Source of the DNA: Annona cherimola
Taxonomy: Eukaryota > Streptophyta > Magnoliopsida > Magnoliales > Annonaceae
Assembly (NCBI GenBank): GCA_030490835.1
Contig: CM059977.1
Span: forward strand, 10,444,765 to 10,508,764
Direction: 5' to 3'
DNA: 64,000 bases
Part shown: piece after piece, positions 37,073 to 50,597 of the stretch
Position numbering within the stretch: the first letter of the stretch is position 1
How the letters are laid out: each line of letters starts with the position of its first letter
Position numbers and translations under genes: made by a program
Notes under the pieces: model-generated
What the model saw: only the letters and a program-made list of their open reading frames with translations
What the model was told of the DNA's origin: nothing
Database searches by the model: none

Positions 37073-39888
37073 ATGGGCGATCTCCAAGTATGCCTGCCGC
37101 CACAGCCCACCGGCCCCCCATCTGAAGAAAGCCCATCGCCTGCTTCGCAGTCTCCATCATCGTCGTTGCTACAGCACTCCAATAACCCGCATCCACTGTC
37201 AATCGGGGTGGAAAGCTGGCGGTGGGCCGAGCAGGCAACGCAGGAGATAATACGAAGGATTCAGCCCACAGAGGTTTCCGAGAACCGGCGCAAGGCCGTG
37301 GTTGACTACGTGCAGTGCCTCTTCAGACAGTATCTTGGTATCGAGGTCGATTCTCTTGCCTTCCTTTTCTTATCCCTTTCACCCCTGCTGCATTACTTGA
37401 ATTATCTATACAATTGATTTTTGAAAATTGCCTCATTATCTGTTGATTTTCTCCAAATTATTGATTTGCGGGTCTCGCGCTACTGCATTTGTGGGTTTTT
37501 GCTTACTGACTGGCTCGCATTTTTTTTTTTAAAATCTGAAATCTAGTTTAAATTACTATGTGAGTGCTGTTGTTCTACATGTTTCATAGTTCTCTAGCAC
37601 GCTGAATATGGTGTACGAAAGACTGAAAAATTTTCTTTCCTTCCAAACACACACTTAAGCATCTCTTGTTGAAAGGATGGTTTCCAGAATAACCTATAAG
37701 CCCATCATTTTTGTGTTGATGGGAATTATTTGGCTCATGATCACCCTCTTAAAATTCATAGGACCAAACCAGCATTTCTGTGGCTTCAAACCTGGACAAT
37801 ACTTAGGCAGCAACCTTATTTGGAAAGCCCAAAAGATTTTCTGTGAGAAGTTCATTAAGCTTCTAAAGACTGTCATACAATGAATGGGAACACTCCTTGT
37901 GTTGTATAATAATAACAGTGAGGAAGACGCCATACATAACATATCAATAAGAAAGGAAAAAATGGAAAAGAAAGGAAAAATGTATTATCATCATCTGGTT
38001 TCTCTTTCAACTCTTGTGAGGCCATGGTGATGTGTATAAAATGCATACAGGCGGTATGCTGGATTAGTGATAGAATTAAGCATGAATTGGTGGTAAATAA
38101 GAAATAGGCTTCTTCTTTAGATTGTTTGGATATCAGAAATCAAGCCGAATATAAATGCACAACATTGGCAACAGGGGCTTTGTCACCGAAGAGGATTTTT
38201 CTTCTTGTCATAATGGAAGGAAGAAAATCTTCTTCAAAGGAGGATGTAGCTGTATGATATTTTCTATACATTGCTTCTTTTGCTCAAGAAACTCTATTTG
38301 ATGTTGCTCAGGAGGCATCTCAAATGTGAGGAGGCGATTCATATCAACAAGAGGGCTCATCTGGCTTTATCTATTTATTTGTTTTTTGGGTGACTACAAA
38401 ACAACTAGTATTATCTTTTTGGGAAAGGTTATAAAAAGCCCATAGAACAATGATTTAATTCTCTTAATCCTATATTCATGGATAAGACCCATAGAGTGTT
38501 CAATAGCTGATATATGAATCAATTATCAACATCCCACATTGAAATATGAATTACTAGATATGGATTTTCTGAATTTATTTGGATGATTTGTATATGGCAT
38601 ACCTTTTGAGGTGGGCATCACATCTTTCTTCTTTTGTTGGTTAGGAAAATTTATTAAACTCTCTTTGCACTACCTGTGAAGAAGGATTATGGTCATCCAC
38701 AGTTGATGTCCAATGTCCTTTAGGGATGAGGACTGAGTGGCCTACAGATAACCTTTTCTTATGTGCTTTTGCTTTCTAAATCTTCTCTTAGGTAATCAAA
38801 ATTTTTTTATGTCATTGAATAATACTTAATTATTCTGCTACTTCTTCATGGCCTAAAATGGAACTGGAGATAGCTATGTACTCTAAACTGGATCTGGTTT
38901 CCTGGTAAATCTGGTTTAAATGGTTGAACTGGCCAACCAGAGGAATAACTGGTCCTCGGTCGATCCCTTTAAAGTTTGGGTGAAATAACTGATGCTTCAG
39001 CAATGGAAGTTTATCTTTTCAAGGTCATATTCTAAAATCGAAAGAATAATTTTAGGGTGGTTTTGGGCTGTGGTTTTGCTTAGGGATGTGAATCTTGAGT
39101 ATTTTCACCTTTTTTCTTATTGGGCAATCCCTATTTGCTCCTTTTTTAACCATTTTGCTTCACTACCCTCCGCTTTTGATAGAATTTTCTAAGGGAAAAA
39201 AGAAAGAAAGAAAGAAAAGTTATTCCTCTGACTCCTGACTTAATTCAATTAATTTTGTCAGGTATTCCCATTTGGATCAGTGCCTTTAAAGACTTATCTT
39301 CCTGATGGAGATATTGATTTGACTGCCCTTAGCTATCAAAATGTTGAGGAAAATTTGGCGACTGATGTTCGTACAATACTTGAGGGAGAAGAGAAGAACA
39401 AAGTTGCAGAATTTGAAGTAAAAGATGTCCAGTATATCAATGCGGAGGTCATTCATTTTTTTTAATGCCTTCTTTCCGTTCGTTTGGGATAGGTGAAATT
39501 TTTAATTTTTCTTGCTAGTGGTTGTTAGTTGCTTGTGTTAGTCTGACTGCTAATTTTCTGAATATTCTCTCATACTCATCTGTTAGCTAGTGCCTTTGTA
39601 CCTATGTAGAGATGGATGGAAATTTATAGTTTCTTTGATGCCAATGCTGAACCTGGCAAAGGATTCTCATAAAACTTTGGATCACTGTGATATTAATTTG
39701 GAAGGTAATGATGTGATGCGATATTTATCAACTTACTGGCTGAGATTTGCTCTCTCTTGAATGTCTTATAAGTGCTGGTGGGGTTGGGAAATATCATCAG
39801 TTGAACCATAGAATTGCCTTGTTTAGATCAACACTTTCTGCTTTCTCCATTCTCTTTTTTCTGCTCGAGGTCAGTCCTGCGTGCGTGC

Positions 39889-39945
<57 letters not shown>

Positions 39946-42900
39946 ATATTTCTATATACATCAGGTCCTGTGTATGTGTATGTTTAATCCTATGTGTTCA
40001 AGTGAAAAAACTGCAGATTTCTGTCAAGATGATCTGATTCTAGGTTAAAAGAAATTGGTAGTGGCTAATGTCTTAAACTTGATCATTTCAGTTTAGGAGA
40101 TGTTACCAGCCTCTTTCACGCAGTGTGGGCTTTTTCTTTCTATTTTGGTCTTCAATTTTAGACCTGTCATACAAGTGATTCTCTCTTTGACGATACGATT
40201 TTCATTCATGACAACCTATGTTGAGGAATTAAAATTGGCGTCTTTTTTTTTTTTCATGGACATATCCTCTTGAGAATTTGGATATTTTTTATGGCTATGT
40301 CATGGCAAATGGTTGAACTATAGAATGCACAATCTTTTTAGTTTCATGACATCAACATGGCATCAAAATGGGCTACATGCTTGGAATTAACCACTTATAG
40401 GGTGTTAGGATGCTGTTTGATATCTCCAACCTGTAGGCCCCTGGTTCAAGGCTTGGATTGTGGAGATTAATTTTAAAGACAAGTGATAACTTTTCATATA
40501 ATTCACTTGTCTATATCCTGTTTAATTTGTCCTAATTTTGTTTCTTTTCATCTTCTATTCTGCATTTCCTGTATTTTCAATTGAATTCTTGTTATCATCC
40601 CATTCTTGGAGTTAAACTTTTCAAATTCAAATAAATTCTGATATGGAGCCAGCTACTTGCATAAATGGTTTATCATTATGTGCTTTGTCATGATTTTAAT
40701 TTTATCTGCATATGACAATCATTCAAGTTGACTGGTGGCTATGTTTCCATTCTATGGTACATAGCTTTCGTCTTGGATGAAAGTCTTGATTTTCGTTTGT
40801 ATGAATATAGTATTTCTCTAAATACTTCCTGTTTTCATTAGAGAGTTTCACTTTGGGCTTTATTTGGCAACCAGGTGGGTGATTTGTTAACTTGAACAGG
40901 CTAGTCCAACTGGTTTGAAATTCTGGCCTGGCCTGATTAGGATTTCTTCTGTATCTGGAGTGTTTTCCTATGTTCTTGTCTAAGTTACCATCAGCTAAAT
41001 TAAAATTTTCTATTGATATCAAGAGAAGCTGTTGCTGCTTTAACCATTTATGTCGAATAGGTCATGCATCTTTGTTTTTTGTAATTTTAATTCTATTAAC
41101 CATTTCTGTTTAAAATATTTTTTCCCTCTCTAGGTTCTCCCCTTGATTTTTTTGAAACTTGTTATGGATGCCTCTGATCAGTGATCACATGGTTGCTGAT
41201 GGCAGGTTAAGCTTATTAAATGTCTTGTTCAGAATATCGTTGTGGATATCTCATTCAATCAGTTGGGCGGGCTCTGTGCACTATGCTTTCTTGAGCAGGT
41301 ATGGTTCCTTAAACCTCTCTGTTTGTCTGTCTGGTTCTTCTTCAGAAAAGACACCTTGAAGAACATTTTGTCTTACTAAGAAAGTGTTGATCTTATGCAC
41401 CAATGCTGTGATGGCATCTGGAACAAGTATGTTTGCCTATCTGGATTTAAAAAAAAAAAGGAAAAAAAAGGAAAAAAAAAAACTTGGATGCTTGTGGCTT
41501 CCCAACTGTTTAATCTTCATTTTTGGCCTGTTCTTTTTAAGTTTTTCCTTGACCATCTGATTCTAGGTCATTGCTCAGAAATATGTCAATATTTACTGAT
41601 GAGTATCAATAATCCTGCATCCATATAATGAATTGCTTTGCAAGGATTTGTTTCATTTTCTTAACTGTCTGTGGATCTCAGAAGTTGGTTATGGTAAAAA
41701 TTTAAACTTTTGCTTGAAACAGATCGACCGTCGTATTGGCAAAGATCATCTCTTTAAGCGGAGTATTATACTGATTAAAGCTTGGTGTTATTATGAAAGC
41801 CGTATTCTTGGTGCCCATCATGGTTTAATATCTACGTATGCTTTGGAGACGCTGGTCCTTTATATCTTTCACCTCTTCCATTCTTCCTTAAATGGCCCTT
41901 TGGAGGTGAGCTCCTTATGGAAACTAATTGTTGTTCATTTTCCTTGCATGGGGTGTGGCACTGGAAATAGAGTATATGGAAATGGCTAGTGATGTCTGAT
42001 TATTATTGGTTGGGTGTAACTGGGATTGGACCTTGTTTAAATTCCATGTCTTGCAATCTCACCCATTCAGCAATGTCAAATTGTTTTGTAGGTCAAGTTC
42101 TGACATTTCTGATGGGTGAAATGTTTTACACTGGTTATTGAAATGCGCACAACCCATGAATGTTCACATCCTTATTTTTAGTGCTGAATATTCTATTTCA
42201 GTGCCTGTCACCATACATGGAACTTTGTGGATTGTGGTTAAATTTTAATTATGGATTGCTGGAAAGGCTTATATTATCAATGCATTGTGTAGGTTCTTTA
42301 TAGGTTTTTGGACTATTTCAGCAAATTTGACTGGGATAAATATTGTGTCAGTTTAAATGGTCCAGTTGCTGTATCTTCTTTGCCTGAAATAGTGGGTAAG
42401 TGGCATCCGTTTAATCAGCTTGTTGACTTTTCACATCAGCTTTTTTCATGAATAGATCTTTGGAAGGCATTAGAAATGATCTTAGCAGCATGTATAGTGT
42501 TGGCTCTATTATGTGAATTCTGGACCATTTATCAGAATGGTTCCTCCTTTGCTCAGCTCCTACCTGAAATCCAGGCTGGTCTCAGTGGCCCATTAAATAT
42601 TTGCCTTATTTGCAGTCAAGGAAAATTGCTGGATTTTGGAACAGATCTGACATCCCCAAGGGGTCAAGTCAACCACATTTTCAGGTGGTGGATTCACAGT
42701 TTCTCAGGGCAGGAAGTTCTCTTGCCATGTAGTCCATGCACACTTGCTGATTTTGTGCTTTGCATATTCTAGAATATAATATTTTATTGGGCTAATTTGG
42801 TCTTTGTGTACTCTTTTGTTTTGAGCTAGTGTTTTTTTCTTTTTAATGAATTCACAGTTGAGGCTCCGCAAAATGATGGTGGTGAACTGTTACTCAGCAA

Positions 42901-45900
42901 GGAATTCCTTAGGAAATGTGTGGACATGTTTTCGGTTCCATCTAGAGGGCTTGAAAACAACATGCGATCATTTCCTCGGAAGCATCTTAACATAATAGAT
43001 CCTCTAAAAGAAAATAATAACCTCGGCCGCAGTGTCAGCAAAGGTATGGGTCATTGTGACATATTATCTTGTTTAAGTGATTCTGATCTTGTTTGCTTGG
43101 GGCCAGGATACTGTGTTACTGAATTGGTTTGCTTAGGGCAGGATACCATGCAATCATGCGTACAAAGCTTATACCATGTTAATTTATGATTCCATACATG
43201 TATGGGCTTAATTGGTTGTTGCATTTTTACGCTGTGAACTTTATTATTCTTTGATCCTATGGGATCAATTGGGGACAAGGATGCTCTGGAATGCTGTTGT
43301 ACGCTGATCCCATGAACTTTATTAGGGAACTGCTTTCTGCTAAAGACCACATATTGGAGAATTTGATAATTCTATTCCAGAAGATTTTGGAACAGTAGTC
43401 ACATACAGTAGTCGCCTGGAAACCACAATGATGTTCTTGTTTTACGTTTGGTAGAATTCTGATTATTGAGGTGTATGTAACTTGTTTTATTGTTTTCTTG
43501 TATATGAATTAGGAAATTTCTACCGGATACGTAGTGCATTCACATTCGGAGCTCGAAAGCTAGGGCGAATCCTCACATTCCCAGGAGAAGTTATTGTGGA
43601 TGATCTGAAAGAGTTCTTTCCAAACACAATGGAAAGACATGGAAGTGGACAGAGGCCCGATGTGCAGGATCCTGTCCCTAATTGTCAGGAGTGTACACCA
43701 TCTGGGGCTAATGGTTCTAGCAACAAATGTGCAGAGGACATGATTGTAGGATCTCTTAACTGTGATTCCCGTGGTGAGAATGTCATTGATCACCATGTTG
43801 TATTACATGAGGAGATTGATAAGATCAGGGTTTCAAGTCCAGAAAAGAAACCTGGGATGATCGGAGGAAAGGTGGGTAGAGAGTTTCTCCATCAACATGC
43901 TTCTGAAAAGGAGCTGCAAAGATGTAACACAGTACAACATGCATCAGTGTCGTCAGAATGCAATCCTTTAACCGAAGCTGATGTTGTTTCTGGAAGTCGC
44001 TTGGCCGGAGATGCCGAAGAACTTGCTACCATCCAAGTCTTGGGTTCCAAAATGACTGATGAGATGCATAGATCTTCTTTTCCAAACAATGAAACTGGCA
44101 GTTCATTAATGGGAAGGGCACATCATGCACCCCATCTATTTTTTTCTCATTCAGATCTGGAGAATGGGAGTCAAGATCGAACAAAATTGACAAACTTTGG
44201 CATTCATGACAATAAAGCACGATACAGTTCTCGAGCTCCTGATGAAGATCTTGGCAGTGTTTCACAGCTGGAGTCTGATGGGGTTAAGTTCGTGAGAAAC
44301 AAGACATTTCCCTTCCGATCCTATCACAAGAATCCTGGTGCTGTTGCTTCTGCACATGTCCATGCCTCAGGTGTGAATGCCTATCCAGTGGAAGATCCTC
44401 AACACAGAATGCAACCTTCAACGTCTAATGATTATGAGAATTTTGCGGAGCCTAGTGGCAGAGTCATGGACTTGGCTGGCCCATCTGGGAGTTCCGAAGT
44501 TTCAAATGGTTTGGCAGACCTCACTGGAGAATATGAAAGTAACCTTGGGAGTCTGGTTTATGGTCAGCGGTTCTATGAGTACATCTCCTGTGGTCCAGTT
44601 CTATCTGGTCCTCCTACATCTCCAACTCAATTCCGCACCAGGCCATCACTGGATGCTGCACGCCAATCTGCACACATGAGGCGAAACCTGTTCCTGCCGA
44701 TGAACGCGGATGTTGTCGTCTCTGGACCACCCTTTTCTTCTACCTCTGGATATTTTCCAGTCAACACTGCCTTGATATCTGGTGCTTATGGTGTGGACGA
44801 AATGTCAAAGCCACGGGGAACTGGCACATACTTTCCCAACATGGTACATTCATTTCAAGTTCTTGAGTAATTTGGGTTGGAGAAATGCAGTGTATCAGAC
44901 GTCTTATTTGTCTGGTCTGCACACTGTACAATACCATCAAAATCTCTTTGACACAGGATATGGATCAAAGGAAAAAACATTTGAAACAAACTAGTGACAC
45001 CCATTTGTTGTACTTTTGAGTTTGATCCTTCACCACCGTGGTTCACCAAGGATTGATGTTGCAGGAGTTGGTATTGTGTGCTCCGATATTCATTTTCAGT
45101 AGTCCTGGATCTTCTGTTATCCCAACGTGTTTTAATGTTTTGCAGAATTATCGTTCATACAAGGAAAGGCAATCAAATGGCAGGGGTAGACTTGTTACAG
45201 GGGCAAACCACTGGCAGTCTATCAGACCCCGAATTCATAATCGGGCAGTTGCTCCATCTGACTTGCCAAACTCATCAGAGAAAGCAATTCATGAGGTACA
45301 ATCACAAGCACACCCTTCTCAGCACTTGCCTTTTAATGGGAATGGCCGTGGGAAGCTGGGTCCTTTGGATTTTGCACCAGCTGCTCACCAAGGCACTAGG
45401 GTGTACTCTCATGCTGTAGCCAACGGCTTCACATTACCACCACCTGAGAGGCTTGAGTTTGGAACCTTTGGACCTGTGCAATTGGGTGCTATGGAACAGA
45501 GCCGGCAGCTTGAGTCCAGTGCCATACCACATTCTCAGGGGTCTGGATCAGCTCTTTCAACATCACCAATCACAAGATCAGCATCAACCGTGACTCAGGA
45601 AAGGTATGAAATAATTTTGAGTTAGGTTCATATGATTACTAATTCATAACAACAACTTGTGAGACTTGGTTGTCCAATCCCATAGACAATTGATCTGGGT
45701 AGGTGTTGTGGTTGATGGCAGATGGACTCATGGACAATATTATTGCAGATTAGAGATGCTTACTGGTGAATCAGTTTAGTAAAGATCATTAGGAATGAAG
45801 TAAGGAACTAGATTGTTTTAAGGTTTTGGAACTCAAAACAAAATCATTTCCTATCCATGGCTGGACAATCTGGTTAAAGGTGCTTGTTTCTGGATCATTT

Positions 45901-46118
45901 AACCCACTTAAGGAAATTGTCCATGGGTTGTTGCTGCCCACATTTTTCTGCACTAGGCATTACTAATTTCTAAAGGACCGAGGAAAGCTGAATTTGGTCA
46001 TTTGGAGGGTGGACTACAATACTAGTTAAGCTTCTAACTTGGAACATGCAGGGTTACGCAAGCATACCATTTGAAGGATGACGGAGACTTCCCTCCTCTG
46101 TCGGTCAAAATGCAATAA
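37073..46118 (+). CDS. Nucleotidyltransferase with PAP/OAS1 substrate-binding domain
   Basis: Exons: 37073-37345, 39262-39447, 41206-41298, 41723-41905, 42293-42395, 42858-43043, 43513-44843, 45146-45603 and 46052-46118. All junctions are GT-AG and in phase; the product is 959 aa. The N-terminal third is a polymerase-beta-type nucleotidyltransferase fold: FGSVPLKTYLPDGDID gives Gly96-Ser97 and catalytic Asp108/Asp110, and VVDISFNQLGG gives the third acid, Asp167. FKRSIILIKAWCYYES and HGLISTYALETLVLYIFHLF form the PAP/OAS1 helical domain. RIRSAFTFGARKLGRIL follows. From about residue 360 the protein is long, Ser/Gly-rich and probably disordered, ending DDGDFPPLSVKMQ. The triad is intact, so catalysis is plausible. 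Substrate is unknown: RNA tailing is a guess from the fold. Confidence 0.93.
39192..39219 (+). repeat. (GAAA)n tract in intron 1
   Basis: A short GAAA microsatellite close to the acceptor of exon 2. Confidence 0.7.
39880..39942 (+). repeat. (GTGC)n then (TA)n microsatellite in intron 2
   Basis: CGTGCGTGCGTG runs directly into about 25 TA units. Long TA tracts are prone to length variation and assembly error. Confidence 0.9.
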
Positions 46119-48056
46119 GCAGGTGGTATTCTCCATATATAGAGGTAGATGGATAGGAAAAAGAGAAAAAGGAACAGTGAAAATCTGATGAGCCTCAGCT
46201 TTTGGTTCATGTGGCAAAATGCAGTTGTACATTCTTCTGATTCTTTGTTTTACTTTCTATTTAATCATCCTTCAGTCCTTTTGATCAAATCGGTTATTTA
46301 TAAGATTTGCTGTGAATCTCTTTTTAAATTCCCTTTCAGGCTGCCTTCTTTTCTTTGACTGAGAGGAAGGTTCGGCACAAGTTTATAGGACTGTTTCTAA
46401 CATTGTTTTTGCTTACTTGGGTTTGTTCCATTAAAGGGTTCCAAGCTTCCTGGTGGCTGGTAGTTTTATTGAAAATTTTAATTTCCCATCTTGAGTGGTT
46501 GCCTGTGCAATTGATTCAGTAACGGCTTCTCTGTCATTGTCCTAGATAGCTTCTGTGGGTTAATACAGCCCACTTGATCAGGTATTGCATGAATCCTTGG
46601 GTCGAGACTGCATGGAAGTTGGTAAGTGTGTTATTGCTGGACATGATATAACAGATAGCTTCTTTTTCTTCCCCACCCCCCTTTCTTTCTTTCTTTTTTT
46701 TTTCCCTTCCCAAGCGTTTGACTAATGCGCTGTTCAAAATATTGGATTTGGTATTTAGACCATGATCCTCAGGGGTGGAATCGGAGCTCTTAGTTTTGAA
46801 ATGGGTGTCGGGTATTCCTCTTTGTTACATGATACTGAATGTTTATCATGTTTCCTAAATGTTCCAACCATAAATGAAAGTGGTACATAAAAGTTGCAGA
46901 AGGCCAAAGTTTGTTTTTGCGCATCAACCGCTCGAAAAGGTGACTGAAACTGGCTTTTATTCTCATATGCAATATCTGCAACGTTGGGTCAGTTTGAGCT
47001 TATATCTGTCTGTTGTCATAATCGAGCTGACCCTTGGTCAGTTTGGGTTCAGCACAAGTTGTGCATGTTGCAGGATGGGTTAGATTCCGTACAGAGTTTT
47101 TTTTTTTTTATTGGGGGGGGGGGGGGGGGGGGGGCAGGTGTGGAACTGGTGAGAATGCAATATAAATAATACCTGATATAAAATCATCCATCATGATAAA
47201 AGTCATGTTAAAACCTAAAATGCGATTGAAAACATAATATCAAGTCATCTCTTTAGTGTCAATTCCTGTTTTAAAATACAACATATTTTATTTCTATCAA
47301 ACAATTCAATCAACGCTATAAATATGGAACTCATAAACATATATTTGAGAAGAATCAAGTAAGACTTCCATTAAGAAAGTAAGACTTTTATTATAATAAA
47401 CTCAAACAATCACATTTCAAAAGTTCAAATATCACATATTGTTACACATTATTGTCTTAAAACACATAACAATGAGTAACTACAAATGCACCCAAACTCC
47501 ATTAGTCGACGTTTGATTGGGTCAAATTTACAACCTCTAAAACTTGAGGGGTTATTTTATGAATATAAAAAATAGAGTTTAATTTATACAAAATTACAGA
47601 CTTTATTATGCAAATATCTCTTGTACTCTGCTCATAATGCTATTTGATGTGTATAGCTATCTGATTACTTTATGGGATATATGATGGAGCTAGCTGCTCT
47701 ATATTAGATCATTGTTAGGCCATCATTATTCAAATGCTCGAATTAAAAAAAATGGTAGGAGTTGTGGGCTCCGGAATAAACATTACAAACGGATCGTAGT
47801 ATCACATCATGCTATGTGTTCGGCATTCAGCCTCAAGTGAGACACAAGGACACATATCTCTATTTCCAGGTATCTAATAATTAATTAGTTATCATCATTC
47901 AGTAGATTAAAAGAATAAGACCGCACAGAAATCTAATTTGGATTTCTTTTTCTCTGATATTAGCTATATGATGGGACAAGCTATTGATTTTCTTTCGCAT
48001 CACGTGTTTCTGGCTGGCAAACAAGAAGAAACACGAGTATGCTGCTGGCTGTATTC
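46119..48056. other. 3' region of the nucleotidyltransferase gene and spacer
   Basis: Bases 46119 to about 46900 are probably 3' untranslated or spliced trailer sequence, as they are less AT-rich. Beyond 47.1 kb the DNA is plain AT-rich spacer. Confidence 0.4.
47099..47134 (+). repeat. Poly(T) followed by a run of 22 G
   Basis: TTTTTTTTTTATT runs into 22 consecutive G (47113-47134). Such a run can form a G-quadruplex and is a common sequencing artefact. Confidence 0.85.
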
Positions 48057-48189
48057 ACATTTTCTCACACGACATTTCCATCAATATCCAACATCCAAAA
48101 GCTTAATTGCATAATGAGAGAACTAGTAGAGAGCATGAAGGAGAGTATCCAATGAATAGAGCTTAAAGTTACCTTTGGAATCTCAATAA

Positions 48190-48560
48190 AAAAAAAACCT
48201 TTGGAAGTGACGGAGCGCGAGAGAAGAGAAATGGCACGTGCTGCGTTAGGAACTGCGTTGATTTTGGAACGAAAAGGAAATCGAAGGGAAGTGGAAGGAA
48301 TGCAGGAGGAGATTGGAAGAGGATGCCAGGCTGCGGATTCGAGCTCTCGAAACTGTCTAGGGTTTTGCTCTTCCTTCGCCACCAGAAGGGAAGAAGAGGC
48401 GGACGCCGAGGCTTCACTTCTTCTCAGCTTTTGCTGTCGAGCGTAGAGAGAGAGAAGGGGGTGGATCCCTGAGAGCGAGACAGCGAGAGAGCGGCCAACG
48501 AGAGAGCCTGCGAGACAGCGAGAGAGCCTGCGAGACAGCGAGAGAGCAGCGCATTTGGGT
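48190..48560 (-). other. Orphan promoter or first exon, minus strand
   Basis: A CpG-richer island with a telo-box on the minus strand (AAACCCTAG, 48365-48357), a pyrimidine-rich leader on that strand and a good donor (CCAAAG|GTAACT near 48175). Read on the minus strand the island is open, with mitochondrial-like composition. No downstream exon is recognisable to the left. It could be the 5' end of a non-coding RNA or of a truncated duplicate gene. Confidence 0.3.
48466..48550. repeat. About 20-bp tandem repeat in the island
   Basis: The unit AGCGAGAGAGCCTGCGAGAC is repeated about three to four times with small changes. Confidence 0.8.
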
Positions 48561-48769
48561 AATCGTCCACTGCAAGTCTGCAATGTCATCCATCCGTTCA
48601 GCCGAGCGGTGCAATGACCACCGTTGGATCTGCGCGGTAGCTGTGCGTGACAGTTTGTGTTGTGATAGTACAGGGCCCATGTACATGGGCGGGATAAGGG
48701 AGTGGGAAGGCTGGAAGGGCAGGGGCTGAAAATTTTCAAATATTACACATATATATCTATATATATAAT

Positions 48770-48983
48770 ATATAATATATAAATGGGTTATACGGGTTGA
48801 ACGGGTTGGACGGATTGGCGGGTTGCGAAGCCTCAACCCTAATCCATTTATTTAATTAAATTGTTGAACGGGTTGGCGGATTATAACCCATTTATTCAAA
48901 AATTCCAACCCAAACTCATTTATTAACGGGTTGGACGAGCGGGTTGACGGGTTGACCATGACCATTAACACCTCTAGGTCGGA
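48770..48983. repeat. GGGTTG/AACCC-rich repeat, hAT-like end
   Basis: It contains ACGGGTTGAACGGGTTGGAC, its partial inverse AACCCATTTAT, and the edge ACACCTCTAGG. Repeats of this composition ending in CACC(T/C)CTA occur in plant hAT-related elements; the superfamily call is from memory. Confidence 0.45.
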
Positions 48984-49395
48984 ATCCATTAACAGAACAG
49001 ACTTAATTGTCTAGGTTATACAATATAAAATATGCAATATGCCGGGAGTTTAAAGATGATTAAGGGTCCTTTTGGGAAGAGTTAAAAAAGTGAGAAAATG
49101 AAAAATGATTTTTTTTTTTTTTTTTTTGAAAAAAAGTGTGATGATGCGATGAAAGTAATGATTGGGAATAAAAACAAAGATAAGATAAATGTAATTGTTT
49201 ATATAAAAAGAAATGAAAATTGATTAGAATATTGAGATAATAATTGGAAAAAGTATATAGTAAGGGAGTTAAAATATCAAATCATATCAAAATTGCATAG
49301 AAAGGTAATTAAAATAATAAATCATATCAAAATGAGTAAGAAAGTAATCAAATGCAACTTATGTAAAAGATACATATGTATATGCATTGTGCAGT

Positions 49396-49680
49396 CTATA
49401 TACTGTGGGGCCCACTTGATAACGAATAGGAATTCTACAACACTAATTATATTTAGAATTATTTATTTTATTAATATACTAATTTTCATCCAAATTCAAC
49501 ATGTGTATAATTTGCATTTTAAAATGGTACAAAATCAATGTAATAAAATAGTTTAATGTAAATATCAATTTTAAAGTGATATTTTGAACATCTAAAGCAT
49601 TTAAAATATGATTTTTATATAGATAATATATGTAAGACCCGTTTTGCTGTGGACTACAGTAATGATGATGTAGTCCGTCT
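49396..49680. mobile_element. MITE-like element, family B, copy 3
   Basis: Blocks in family order: ACTGTGGGGCCCACTTGAT, TTTAGAATTATTTATTTTAT, TTTTCATCCAAATTCAACAT, AAAATGGTACAAAATC, TAATAAAATAGTTTAATG and ACATCTAAAGCATTTAAAAT. The right end has GGACTACAGTA and GTAGTCC in inverted order. Confidence 0.6.
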
Positions 49681-49850
49681 ACATAGTAACATATCTTTAT
49701 ATATGTTTATAGATTTAAGTAAAAGATACTTGATATTCCCAAATCCCACTTAAGATCCTGCATGCGAAACGCAGACCACCATCATGGCGTAAAAAACTAT
49801 ATTGCAAAATTAGCATTCAGCGAAGCCATAGGCTGACTCAAATATGTGAT

Positions 49851-49905
49851 TTACTGGATTCAATTTGTTGATGAGATTTACTGGATTCAATTTGTTGATG
49901 ACTCC
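49851..49905. repeat. Perfect 27-bp tandem duplication
   Basis: GATTTACTGGATTCAATTTG plus TTGATGA occurs twice head to tail without a mismatch. Confidence 0.9.
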
Positions 49906-50329
49906 AACTGATTCATAAATCAATCATCATTATTGTGCAGGCCACTTTATCATTGCTAATATTAAACTCATTTGGAAAAATAATTATGGCTTTTTAATAT
50001 TTTAAAATGCTACCTGAATTGAAGGTTGGTGACATGATTGTAGCTGTTTCATTAGTTACTGCGAGTTCAAGCAGTCAATTATGTCTATTTTAATTTTTTA
50101 AACCACCTATCTCGTGGTCATTCTCCTGAAAATTGACTTCCATGCAGATGGTAATTTTGGGGCCAGAGTTGACATTAAAGATTTATATTTCAACTTATTT
50201 AGTTGAAATTTTAAAAATCATTTTGATTGGAATTCATCTTTTTAGCGTAAAGATGTACTTGCAACAATTCTCTCTTCATTAATTTTTTTATTCATTTAAA
50301 TGTCCAACTAATCAACTTTTGAATATCAA

Positions 50330-50580
50330 TGGTGTATTTGGGAAATGATAAAATTTTTGGAGAAAAAGTTTTTATCGTAATTTTGAAATAAAAGAAAATG
50401 ATATGATATGATAGGGGTAATGATGAAGAGTAAAGAGAGTAAAGTTAAAATAAATATTTTAATTATATAAGTAGTTGTATATAAATGATTGAAAAGTATG
50501 ATAATTATATATAAAAATATGAAGAAATAATTAAAAAATAAGACAATGGTGAAGAGCAAAAAGTTTTAAATTGAAAAGTT
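50330..50580. mobile_element. AT-rich MITE, family A, copy 5 (inverted)
   Basis: It begins GGTGTATTTGGGAAATGATA. The interior has GATGAAGAGTAAAGAGAGTA and TTAAAATAAATATTTTAATTA, complements of the family blocks, and ends TTAAATTGAAAAGTT before an AT tract that replaces the other terminus. Confidence 0.65.
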
Positions 50581-50597
50581 ATATATATATATATATA

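Noticed and set aside
43560..44265. Minus-strand ORFs inside the large nucleotidyltransferase exon
   Set aside because: Antisense shadows of a well-supported coding exon.
48065..48739. 224-codon minus-strand ORF
   Set aside because: It reads through tandem repeats and past a good splice donor. I keep the island as a possible first exon, not as a 224-aa protein.
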